Source of the DNA: Protopterus annectens
Lineage: Eukaryota > Chordata > Ceratodontiformes > Protopteridae
DNA: 64,000 nucleotides
NCBI RefSeq assembly: GCF_019279795.1
Contig: NC_056725.1
Span: 1,611,887,359 to 1,611,951,358, forward strand
Direction: 5' to 3'
Positions 12,030 to 21,660 of the stretch are shown in pieces. The notes beneath the pieces are model-generated. The model ran no database searches. It worked only from the letters and a program-made list of their open reading frames with translations, and was not told the DNA's origin. The translations under genes were made by a program, and so were the position numbers. The stretch's first letter is position 1, and each line of letters begins with the position of its first letter.

Positions 12030-13150
12030 AGGCAGATGCTATGATTGGTTAGAGTAAGAAGCCCCTCATACTGGCCCCATTCCTGCTACTCTAACAACCA
12101 TGGAGATGCTTTCAGTGCTGTCTGCAATGCTCCTAATTCCCTACTGTCAGCCCCTAAGAAAGTAGGTAAACTTTATAAAGACTCTCAAACAAATAAATGT
12201 GTTTTTCTCTTCTTGGAGCTGACCCTGCATCCATCTCTCCTACTACACTAACTGCAAATAGGCTCCTCACCACCTCTAATCCAGTTATTGAGGAAAAAGA
12301 GGGGAAAGCTGTAGACAGCATGGCTAAGTGAGATTTTTCATCCTCTACTTCAACCATTACAATACTCAATTATCAAGCCCTTTATGTTGAGTTTAGTCTG
12401 AAATATGAAGATATTTTTGAGAATGTTTTATTCTTTGCAGCCTTTAGAAGGCAGGGTTTATTTGAGTCAGATTATATTTAATCTAACCCAAGTATTTAAA
12501 CATGCCTTGAAATGTTTGTGTGATTATGCTCACACCATTTCTAGGGCTTGAGCATTGGCTACAATCTTAAGAAGATTTATCTTAGAATGTAATCAAAAGT
12601 TATCAGATGATTTAAAGTTAGAAAATTTGAATTCTCCCATTTCAAGAAAGTTTTAATTTAGTCCTTTGCTATGCAGGTCTTTAAACAATGGGATGAGAGG
12701 TGAAAGTTAATTCAGGAAGTTTCTAGGATTTTTCAGGTTCCCTGGATCTCCCCGTCCAAATTCCCTACCAAGCAAATAGAGATGTCAGGATGGGACTGAC
12801 AACTCCAAACAACATGAATATTTCCAAAAACTAGACAGGTACCAGCCTCAGCATGACTATTTCAGAAATCCAGTCACCCTTACCACCCCCCCTCCTGATC
12901 CAGCATCTCTTTACCTTCCTCAGCATCTGTTCCTAACTGCTCCTTTGTGACAAGAGATTGTCTCAGACAAATTAATTTTGAAGGTGATTCGGGGGGGTTA
13001 CAGTTGACAATGGATATAAAGTTCCCCTCCTTTAAGAGGGATCCTTCTCCACCTTCATTATCAAAGTTGTTTCCCAAAGTGCTCCAACACATGTTAGAAT
13101 AGGAGTCTTAGAGCAAGTTCCGCGTAAACAAAAAGAAATGTTTTGGTTCC
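12030..13150 (+). pseudogene. Probable DIRS Gag-like region and RT leader (D1)
   Basis: Many short frames with stops. The assignment comes from position and from D2: the last 200 bases align with 19700-19920 of D2 (shared TGTTTCAGACAAAT/TTGTCTCAGACAAAT and the GTTCC...AAA...TTTTTTCCT run that leads into the RT). In DIRS elements this segment encodes the connector ending in 'LVPxKQR', directly upstream of the RT 'VPKK' start. The Gag part itself (12030-12800) has no motif I can name; the name is inferred from synteny. Confidence 0.4.
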
Positions 13151-14353
13151 TGTGATGCCCCTGCATTGGCTCAGTAATCAAGGAGCCTCAATTCTCACCA
13201 CTGGCAACAGAGAGGGACGAACACAATGGGAGGATGACAAAGTGCACACACAGTGAAGTACAATTTCTCTTAAGAGCACACAGAGATCACAGTCAGTCTG
13301 GGGCTGGTTTCTCCCTCTTTCTCCAGATTCCCAAAAAGACTCCCCACTGGAACAGCTATAGAGTTGAGTCCTTAGCCAAGGTTCCAAGCCACGTCCTCCC
13401 AATGCTCTCTCTGTCCAACAAATGCTTTGTGTCCCTGCCCAAGTAGCTGACACGCACACTTTGAGATTTGATTTATACACAAACACACACCTGGGAAAAG
13501 CTGGCACATGCTTACTAGCTATGCCCCCTTCTGCCCAGACCATAAGGTAGTTTTCACTGTCACCAGATCCCATATCAGCTACTTTAAGGCCCTTCCCAAA
13601 GGGTGACCAACCCTACTGTGTAATATTACTATTATCCAAATACTAAGTGTGACCAAGAGCAAGGCTATTTAGGAGTGGCCTGTACAGTGTCACCAAAAAC
13701 ACATGTAAGTATTCTAAGAGCTTAAATGTGTCTCACAAATATCAGACACAAATATAGGTTTAAATATATTTAATAATAAATAATAAAAGAACAAGACACT
13801 ACTCAATCAACACAATAACTTCAGAGTTCAGAATCACAGGAAATATTTTCAAACAACATTGCAGGACAGTCTCAAATAAATACAGAAAAGATCTAAACTA
13901 AGCTTTGCTATATTCCTATTTATATCTAAGACAGATACTATGCCCTAAGTCTTATTTACAGAAAAGTGCTGATGATGGATGTTTCTAGGTCTAAGACAAG
14001 ATGCAAAATGCCCATTCTCTCTCTGTGTGAGTTCTTAAATTAATATCAGACATTACTGCTTGTTTAGCCTGGATGACATTACTTTTTGTCACCTGCCTTC
14101 AGTTCCCAGGCTAACAGAAACTAATATCTAAAAATACATATCTCTCAGATGTGCAGCTGCTAGGAAGTCATAAAGCAATACAACAGTTTACATTTTAAAC
14201 CTAGTAATTACTTTTCTCCAGGACAATAGAAAGGAACGTCTGGCTCTAGACAACCTGTCTCCTTGCTGCATTAACTAACTTTTATAGCACATCGTCATGT
14301 ACTTAATTTCAACTTATTTTTCTTGATGTTTTGTAAGTTATTCTTCTATGTTC

Positions 14354-16075
14354 TACAACTATTACCCTACCTCATTGACAATCACCTACTAACTCCTGCA
14401 CAACATGGATTCAGGCCTGGTCACAGTACTACTACTGCACTACTCTCCTTCCTTGAAAATGTGAATAAAGCTTGTGACTCCAGCTGTATTGTATTCACCC
14501 TCCTTCTAGACCTTTCTAAAGCTTTTGATGCCATCTCTCACACCCTTCTCCTATCCAAACTCTCTAATCTAAATATATCACCCCTTTTATCAACTAGTTT
14601 ACCAGCTACCTTTCCAACAGGCAAAAAGCAGTCAAATGGAAGAAAGCCATTTCTGCATTCCTCAACAGTCCCACTGGTGTACCCCAGGGTTCCATTTTAG
14701 GTCCCCTATTGTTCAATATTTTCATAAATGACTTCCACCTCACCATCCCTAATGCACAAATCATCCAGTGTGCAGATGATTCAACAATTATCTGTTTGGC
14801 TAACTCCACTCCCATCCTCATAAAATTAACCCAAGATGCCTTCTCATCCACTGAACAATGGATGCTGGATAACCACCTGGCACTTAATGCATTACAAACC
14901 AAACTCATGATATTCACCCCTTCCAAAACTACAACTATAAACATAAATTCATTCTCCATAACCAGTGAGAATAACACTTCTCTTGAGATAGTATCCACTG
15001 TAAAACTGTTAGGGGTTCTCATCAACAACCAGCTCAAATCTGATACCCATATACATACAAATATTAAAAAACACACCAGAAACTTGGTATGTTCTACTGC
15101 CACATTCGCTACCTTACTCCATTTACACAATTCCTTCTCACTACTACATATCTCATCCCTTCTCTCCTTTATGGTGCCCCACTCCTAACCAACTTACAAT
15201 CATCTATTAAAACTAAATTATTTTCCTCCTACAACAAAATCGCCAAATTCGCCACTAGATACAGATCCTCCACTCACCACTGTATTGCCCTCCATAAACT
15301 AAACTAGCTAGAGATGCCCAACTACCTTATCTACTCTCAACTAATCCTTGCTCAGAAACTCATTTTCAGTCCCTCTCTCTTGCCCTCCATTGCCTCAACC
15401 TTTAAAATGCACCTACCTAACTGAGAACCAATGCTCAGAATCTGATTGAACTTCATAAGCCTGCCCATCAAGCAGGCAGACTTTTACTTTCTTTTTCCTT
15501 GGCACTCCTCTGGAACTCCCTCCCACCTCAAATTCGCTTCACCAGCAGTTCATCCCCCTTTAAAACTCTTCTCCACTCACACCTAACATCTCTCTAGGAA
15601 TGCTCATGTTCCCATCCTGCATAATATCCCCAGCAGCTACCTTACTCCCTACCCCTTCTCCTTCTCTCCTCTTATCCTATCTCAAATATCTAAAATATTT
15701 GACCTACTGATAATATGTCCCCTGGGGCAACATACATATTGTAAATAACTCCCTAGTCTAATTGACTTTGTAAATACCTACTTATTACTGTTGAGACTTG
15801 TAAATACCTACAAATTACTGTTTTAGACTTAACATCTATGTTAGCAATGATAGTGACTATATATTTGTAAACTTTACTAATTGTGATATAAATTCTGTTT
15901 TTTGAAATGGTGCTAACATATACCTTCACTTCATGTACTCTTCTTTTACTTTAATAACATGTTGTTTAATATACTGTATCAATGGAGCTTTTCTCCCCAG
16001 GACTCTATTGAAAATGGACTCCTTCAGCCCAATGGACCATCCTGGCAAACAAACATCAAATAAATAAATAAATAA
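14354..16075 (+). mobile_element. Second LINE type (not CR1-like), 5'-truncated
   Basis: A non-LTR retrotransposon inserted into LTR copy A. ATGTTC occurs at 14348-14353 and again at 16076-16081, and the uninterrupted LTR (copy C, about 16935) has CTATGTTCCAGCAG, so this is a precise insertion with a 6-bp target duplication. The 3' end is an (AAAT)n run, not the octamer of the CR1-like family. The 3' untranslated region from about 15600 is non-coding. Confidence 0.8.
14360..15600 (+). pseudogene. LINE ORF2 remnant with reverse transcriptase
   Basis: RT blocks in at least three frames: HGFRPGHSTTTALLSFLENV, LLLDLSKAFDAISH (motif A Asp), a damaged PxGVPQGS-like block at about 14675-14695 (read as GVPQGSILGPLLFNIF across a frame change), and QCADDSTI (motif C, usual Y(A/V)DD changed to CADD), followed by a C-terminal part with SLLYGAPLLTNLQ and STHHCIALHKLN. 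The catalytic Asp pair is retained but the frames are broken, so it is inactive. The RT differs clearly from the CR1-like copies in this window (GFRPGHST versus GFVKGRSC). L2-, Rex1- or Kiri-like clades are all possible; I cannot choose without a tree. Confidence 0.75.
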
Positions 16076-16213
16076 ATGTTCCAGCAGAGTATGCTGTGGT
16101 TACATTGTTGAAGCTCAGTACACAACACACAGTTTTATATAAATCATATCAATATTCACAAATGACATAGAATTATTTACAAAATTCCAGATAGCTGGAC
16201 TGGCAGTGTCACG

Positions 16214-16445
16214 GATGGGAAAATAGCTATTTTAGTTATCAGAGAGTCTTTCTTATATGGAATCTGGCTAAAGGAATCATGAGAATAATGGATGCCATAA
16301 ATCCTAGTATACTGAGAAATTCCCTTGCTGAAGTGCTGAGTGGAAAATTTGGGAACAGATTTAGGTGTAGATCTAATTTTTTTTTCTGTGGAAGAAAAGC
16401 TATTTGAATGAGGTAACTATTTATTTTATTTCTTTATCCTTTGTT
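16214..16445. other. Unassigned spacer between LTR copies A and C
   Basis: About 230 bases between two LTR copies in the same orientation. It may be a remnant of the internal region of the LTR element after a large deletion. No protein similarity, and no polypurine tract next to the LTR edge at 16213. Confidence 0.35.
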
Positions 16446-17073
16446 GAGAAAACAGGTAAACTAATCTTTACTATATTCTTATCTATATCTAAAATAAATT
16501 ACTTTTCCCTAGTTATTTACTATTAGCAAGGCAAGTGCAGATGTTGATGATGAGTGGATGTTGTTACATCCAAAGACAAATACAAAATGCACACAGTCTC
16601 TCTCTGAGAGAGTTCTTAAATTACTATCAAACATTACTGCTGGATCAGCTTGGATGACATCACTCTTTGTCACCTGCCATCAGTTCCCAGACTAACAGTA
16701 ACTAACATTTACATGTTAAAAATACATCTCTCTCAGATGTTTGCTGAGAACTGGAAGTCGTAAAACAATGCAACACTTTTGCATTTTAAACCTAGAAATT
16801 ATGTCTCTCCAGGACAACAGAAAACACTTCTAGCTCTAGACATCCTGTCTTGCTGCATTGAAACTAACTTTTATAGCACATTGTAAAGCACTTAATTTCA
16901 ACATATTTTCTTGAAGTTTTATAAGTTAATCTTCTATGTTCCAGCAGGGTATGCTGTGCTTACATTCTTGAAGCTCAGTACATAACATACAGTTCTGTAT
17001 AAATCATATCAATATTCACAAATAACATAGAATTATTTGCAAAATTCCAGATAGCTGTGCTGGCAGTATCAGT
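16446..17073 (-). mobile_element. LTR copy C, 3'-truncated
   Basis: The 5' 630 bases of the same LTR family, minus strand. It matches 13900-14353 plus 16076-16210 of copy A almost colinearly: TCTCTCTGAGAGAGTTCTTAAA, GTCACCTGCC(T/A)TCAGTTCCC, TATGTTCCAGCAGGGTATGCTGTG and CAAAATTCCAGATAGCTG. The 5' end is at about 17073 (GGCAGTATCAGT), where DIRS RT coding resumes (CCAGTTCCAAAGAAGGAAC). Confidence 0.65.
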
Positions 17074-18410
17074 ATACCAGTTCCAAAGAAGGAACACTCT
17101 TGTAGACCAGTATTAGACCTGTCTTTTCTCAATCATTTTGTAAAAGTTCCAAAATTCAAGATGTTGATCCTTTAAACAGTAGTAGCTCTTTTTCCATGTC
17201 AGAGTGTCACAGTAACCGTAAACCTCAAAGAAATCATATTCCAACTGCAAACAATTTAAGAGACATGTGTAAGGTTTGGTATGTTTGGGCCACATTAACA
17301 ATTACATTCATTATCCTTTGGGCTGTCCACTACACCAAGAGTGTTTACAAACTGTTTAGCCCCAGTGGTGGCCCATTGCAGAGTGCAGTGTATCTTCTAC
17401 ATTTTTCCTTATCTAGGTGACTTGCTTATTAATGTAGTCTTTTCCCAGATATCAGGAGTCATTAACAAAGGTTTCTTTTCTCTAAAGCCATCTGAGACTT
17501 TATGAAATAAATGTGCAAAAATCCTCCACTGTGCCATCACACAGGATTGTGTTTTTAGGCTCCCTGATAAACACTGATGCAACTGACTTTCCTTCCTCAA
17601 AAAAGGTGGATTTGTATCTGAAGATCTTCCTGAAATTTTCTCATCAATTTCAGGATACTGCCAGGGAATTTTTCAGGATATTAGGTCTCATGGCTTCTAT
17701 GATTCTCATGATTCCCTTTGCCAGACTACATATGAGAAAGATAGAGTGGTACCACAAGAACATGTGGACTCAACAGTGTCATCCTATGGAGTTTCAGTTT
17801 CAAATCTTGGATTTTACAAAATCAGAACAACATTGGTGGAGAGATCTGATGGCTCATAATCCAGGTCTTCCTTTTTCTCCACCTACCCTAACACAATCTG
17901 TAATGACAATTCCTCAGATTTAAAGGGGTTAAAAGTACAATGACTCTTGAAAAGGTCAAACAGAACAAAGCACATCAATATCAAAGAAAGATTAGCTGTG
18001 ATTCATGCCATAAAGTTTCTGCATCATCTATGAGCCCCAGATCCTCAACACTACAGACATCATAAGGACATGGTACATAAACAAGCAGGAGGGCACCAAG
18101 TTGCACCCCAAATACTGGCTGATAGTGATAGGTTGAGAGTTAGCTCTTCAGCATTGTTTAACTCTCAAGCCATCTTACACACCATCAGAGAAGACTACAG
18201 TGGCAGAGAAGCAGAGTAGGTCCTGAACAGACCCCATGAGTGGAAGCCCAATGAAGATATGTTCCAGGAACTATGCCAAATGTGGGATATATCTCAGGTA
18301 GATCTGTTCACATTCTTTCAAAACAGATAACTAAGCAAAGTCTGTTCCAGGACTCCTTGAAGACAGGCCTGGAGAACAGATGCTCTATCATTCCTGTGGT
18401 CGGGGATGTT
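17074..18410 (+). pseudogene. DIRS-like reverse transcriptase and RNase H (D1)
   Basis: Reading across frames gives the RT start VPKKEGTL, LDLSFLNHFVKVPKF, then FGLSTTPRVFTN, PYLGDLL (family PYLDDLL, so the catalytic YLDD is damaged to YLGD), VFLGSLINTD, and the well-preserved block EFFRILGLMASMILMIPFAR LHMR near 17660-17740, characteristic of DIRS elements. An RNase H-like DNSSDLKG (family TDASDLGWG) follows near 17905. Several stops and frameshifts are present. The protein would copy element RNA and remove the template strand. Downstream 18100-18400 continues RNase H/connector sequence up to the palindrome insertion. Confidence 0.75.
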
Positions 18411-18748
18411 ATTCAACACAGAAAGAAACGAAAGAACTTGCTTCCAAAGTGAATTCAATGTAATAGAGCTAAAATGTCAAAGCCTAAAACTTCAATCTTT
18501 ATTAAAACTTTAAAACTTCTTGTGATGCAGAAGGATAAGTGCTTTCATCTGTTGAAGGTTTTACTGAAACCGCTTATCTTTCTGCATCAGAAGAAGTTTT
18601 AAAGTTTTAATAAAGATTGAAGTTTTAGGCTTTGCCATTTTAGCTCTATTACATTGAATTCACTTTGGAGGCAAGTTTTTTTGCTTCGTTATTTGTTGAA
18701 TTACATTGGATTGAACTTCCTTAAACGGAGCAACTATGTTGTCTTGAG
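18411..18748. mobile_element. Fold-back (palindromic) insertion
   Basis: Two 129-bp arms, 18411-18539 and 18573-18701, are reverse complements with few mismatches in the inner 105 bp, separated by a 33-bp loop. Flanks share an 18-base direct duplication with two differences: CCTGTGGTCGGGGATGTT at 18393-18410 and CTTGTGGTTGGGGATGTT at 18749-18766. About 47 bases (18702-18748) after the right arm are unpaired. The insertion breaks D1 RNase H/connector coding, which continues on the other side (VGDV...). The loop and inner arms carry AAGTGCTTTCAT and CATCAGAAG, a pair also found at 60548-60588. Read on the minus strand they give CTTCTGATG...ATGAAAGCACTT, similar to the CTGATGA...TAAAGCATTTA end of the Penelope-like element near 53062. 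It may therefore be an inverted arrangement of Penelope-type termini. Confidence 0.7.
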
Positions 18749-19330
18749 CTTGTGGTTGGGGATGTTCCTATATACATTTTCACTCTTTCCAATGATTTCC
18801 AAGATGATTCTAAAGATTCCGGAAGACTGTTCAGAAAGCTTTCTGGTGAATCCCTTGTAGTCCAGAAAGAAAATGTTTCTCCCTTTATATGGAATTGGCC
18901 AGTGGCAATTAACACAAGTTTCCTTTTCAGACTGGATCTACTTACACAAGACAGGGGATTTTGTTACACCCCAGTCTCAAAAAACTTAAAACTGACTCCA
19001 TTGATTATTCAATTTTGATACCATTTAGGCACCTTTTTCTTGAGGGTGTGTACCAAGTACTGAAGGAGGCACGAAGGCCTGATAGTAGAAAATTTATATT
19101 GGCTAGCAGAAGAATTTTTGTAATTGGTGCCTAGTAAATAACTGTTGCACATCAAGGATTTTGTACTGCTGTTGCTCAAATATTTGTGTGAGTTACTATC
19201 CTCTGGCCTCTCTTATTCCATGGATCCCCCTCTTTATTCTTCTTTTCTTCTGCTTTTACAGTTCCCTCCTAAAGGGATTAGCCTATAAGTAGCCATAGTG
19301 ACAGTGTGGGAGGGCGTTGAAAGCAGTATA
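18749..19330 (+). pseudogene. D1 connector end and tyrosine recombinase start
   Basis: 18767-19020 resembles the segment of D2 at 21240-21480 and of D3 at 54000-54250 (the leader into 'SLIPKVLxKI', then a 'WPRQxWFxxLL'-like end). From about 19020 the phrase TTTTGATACCATTTAGGCACC matches TTTTGATACCTTTTAGGCCC at 54249 in D3. After it a frame with RRPDSRKFI and ASRRIFV reads like the N-terminal start of a DIRS recombinase. The catalytic part of the recombinase is missing before D2 begins, so D1 is truncated here. Confidence 0.5.
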
Positions 19331-19379
19331 CACCCCTAAGCTGCTGCAACTTTCACAACTATGCCTTCTCTCCTTGACT

Positions 19380-21507
19380 AGGATGTTTTCTTTGGCCATT
19401 CTACTGCTGTGTTATTTAAAGAATTTGAGGAATGGTGGAAATTGTATCAAGGGGTGACCCTTTTTTTTCAATCCTCCTTTTCTAATTGTAAAGAAAACTT
19501 TCTGTCTAGCTCAGAACCCTTTTTCAAGAAGCAATTATGCAGCAAGATGTTATCGAATGAGATTTTAAAAAGCAATGGCAAAGATGCTCTTAAACGAAAG
19601 GGAATGCCTTCCAGAACCAAGGAAAGTTCAAGTAGTCAGAATGACACTTTGTCTCTCTGGACCCCTCCCCCTCCCAATCTATCTCTCAGTCTAGGTCTTC
19701 ATCTTCCCTAGTGGCATCAGACTGTTTCAGACAAATGGATGCTGAAAATCATCCATCAGGGGGTAGGTATGGCAATGGGAGGTTCTTCCTCCTATTAGTG
19801 GATTCCTCTTCATCCTGTAAACCAAACATCCCTGTTTCCTCAATCTTTGGAGCAAACGTGGTTTCAGGAGGTCATAGAGCTAGTTCCCACAAATCAGAGA
19901 GACAAACCTTTTTTCCTCAATGATCTTTCTATTCCCAACGAAATTGGGAAGTTGGAATCTAATGCTAGATGTCTCCTTCCTCAATGTATCTGTTAAGGTT
20001 CCAAAGTTCAACTGTTATCCCTTCCATTCCTGTTACCTCTCATTCCTTTAGTCAGTTTCATGGTAATGGTAGACTTAAAAGACACTTACCATCACATCAA
20101 TGTTGCCAAACATTTCGATTTTTTAAGGTGTTTTTGTATCTGGCTTGCATTATTAGTTCTTTGTCTTATTGATCTAGCCATTGCAGCAAGAACATTTACA
20201 AAGTGTCTGTTTCCACTAATTGCTTATTGCAAACTTCAATCATTCACAACTTTGCATATCTGGATGATTGTCTTATACTTGCAGACTCCTTTTCCAGTTG
20301 TCTTAAATCTGTCACTTGAGTCAAGAAACTCCTGCTCAGTCTGGGATTTCAAGTGAACTTACAGAAATCATCTCTCATCATTTCCCACAGTAGTTATTCT
20401 GGAATGTCTTTTGTATACTTCCCTCTCTAGGAAAAGATTTTCTTCCTGTCCAAAATAAAATTTAACAGATAAATCTTTCTGAGCTATTCTAACCAATTTC
20501 TGGCATCTGTCAAAGAATTTCTCAGGATTCAGGGTTTCATGGCCTCCATTATTCCCATGATTCCCTTTGCCAGACATCACATGACAAAATTCAGTGGTAT
20601 CTCAGGTCAATCTGTATCCGCATCAGTACCCTTTAACTCTTCAGTCTGCTGTTTGTGAGAAGGGAAATATTGTTGCCAGTGCACCAGTTTTTTCTCATCT
20701 TAAGCCTCCCCTTCTTTCTTCTGCCTCCCTTTCAGTCTGATACAACAGATGATTCAGATTTCAGTTGCAGGGCTACTTCCTATGGAGTGAAAGTGTAAAG
20801 TCAGTGGAACAAGCTGAACTGACGAAAGCACATAAGTGAAAAAAGATATTGGCTATGATATATACTTTGAAAGTCTTAAATCATCTCTGGTCCTGAGGAC
20901 CTCTCCAAGTTATCACAGACAACACAGCAGTATATACAACAGGGATGTGATATATAAATAACGATGGCTTGGGAGGTTGCAGTTCTGCTTAGTTAGACTA
21001 TTCAGATCACATACATTTTGTCAGAGAAGATGTGGTAGCAAACAAGCTGAGCAGGACCAGGACCGACCTTCACAAATGGAAATTATACCTGGGGTCTTCC
21101 AGGAATTGATCAAACTGTGGGGAAGCGCCTCAGATATATTTTGTTTGCCTCCTTTCAAAACAGTGAGTAAAGGAAATTCTGCTGTAGGGTTCCTTGCAAA
21201 CAGACCAGAAAGACAGATGTCATCTCATTGCCATGGGCAGGAATGATCCTGTATGTTTTTCCACCCTTGTCCCTGATTCCAAAAGGTCTTCTAAAGATCC
21301 TAAGGACTGCCTAAAGATAGTGATAGTGAATCCATTTTGGTCCAGGCAACACTGGTTCTCCCTTCTTTTGAAATAAGTCAAGGGCAATTACCATAAGCTT
21401 CCCCACAGACTGGATTTACTCACAAAACGCAGAAATTGTTTAATGCACTCCAAGATGAAAACACTGCATTTGACAGCTTTGATGATAAAAGTTGTGATAT
21501 TCTTTAT
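19380..21507 (+). pseudogene. DIRS-like Gag-RT-RNase H region (D2)
   Basis: The best frame in the first part (19409-19711, 100 codons) is a Gag-like stretch of unknown fold. RT motifs appear at 20060-20360: VDLKDTYHHI (motif A), a region like 'FCALPFGLATAPRTFTKCL' split over frames, YLDDCLIL-like coding at about 20257 (ATCTGGATGATTGTCTT; catalytic YLDD intact at DNA level), then the downstream FLRIQGFMASIIPMIPFARH block at about 20515-20575 and an RNase H segment ending in FWSRQHWFSLLLK at 21370. Multiple frameshifts and stops exist. It ends abruptly at 21507 at the LINE tail and restarts at 30424. Confidence 0.75.
20303..21507 (+). repeat. 1.2-kb flanking duplication, left copy
   Basis: Starts TTAAATCTGTCACTTGAGTC and ends GTTGTGATATTCTTTAT. 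It is repeated at 29219-30423 with only about ten differences by eye (for example AAAATTTAACAG versus AAAACTTAACAG, and a T run of 6 versus 7). The two copies flank the LINE exactly, and outside them the sequences differ, so the arrangement is that of a target-site duplication. Confidence 0.9.
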
Positions 21508-21660
21508 AGGTTCATAGGTTCATAGGTTCATACTAGGCTATCTGCCCGAGGGCATTTACAAGCCTAGCCCATCGTTTTGTGGCTTAGGCCACCCCTTTAG
21601 TATGGGGAACTATACCCATTATTTTTCTGTGCCTCTGTCGAGCAGTGACACTGAGGTAAT
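21508..21660 (-). repeat. CR1-like LINE 3' terminus with octamer tail
   Basis: Minus strand reads GGGCTAGGCTTGTAAATGCC, then GGGCAGATAGCCTAGTATG, then AACCTATG octamers. This 3' end is shared, with changes, by LINE copies ending at about 5550, 35271 and 56405, and by the SINEs at 46651, 50677 and 54537. LINE RTs are known to recognise such 3' ends to start target-primed reverse transcription. Confidence 0.85.

Larger units (their letters stand above)
13151..16213 (-). mobile_element. Long LTR copy A, split by a LINE
   Basis: On the minus strand this is a long terminal repeat homologous to the solo LTR at 47799-49273. Its 3' end is TGTGATGC (reverse complement of GCATCACA) at 13151 and its 5' end is GGCAGTGTCAC at about 16202-16212 (reverse complement of GTGACACTGCC). 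It is interrupted at 14354-16075 by a LINE. Excluding that, its length is about 1.34 kb against 1.475 kb for the solo copy. No clean 5-bp target duplication was found at the outer edges (GTTCC on the left, GATGG on the right), so it is probably part of a larger deleted element with copy C. Confidence 0.7.
12030..19330 (+). mobile_element. DIRS-like retrotransposon D1, split by nested insertions
   Basis: Pieces in order are a Gag-like/linker region (12030-13150), an inserted LTR block (13151-17073), RT and RNase H (17074-18410), an inserted palindrome (18411-18748), and the RNase H end plus start of the recombinase (18749-19330). The junctions are supported by element D2, where the same Gag-RT region is uninterrupted. 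Landmarks just before the insertion (GAGTCTTAGAGCAAGTTCC at about 13100) match GGAGGTCATAGAGCTAGTTCCC at about 19868 in D2. D1 is older than its insertions and has no intact gene. Boundaries at both ends are approximate. Confidence 0.6.

Noticed and set aside
13178..13573. 131-codon minus-strand frame, with a related plus-strand frame at 48844-49047
   Set aside because: Both lie inside copies of the same LTR. The frame is not conserved between copies and no protein motif is visible, so it is more likely chance.
14606..15130. 174-codon minus-strand frame
   Set aside because: It is the antisense shadow of the LINE RT at 14360-15600.
20368..20580. Minus-strand 70-codon frame repeated at 29283-29495
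   Set aside because: It is antisense to the DIRS RT/RNase H region and is repeated only because the 1.2-kb segment is duplicated.
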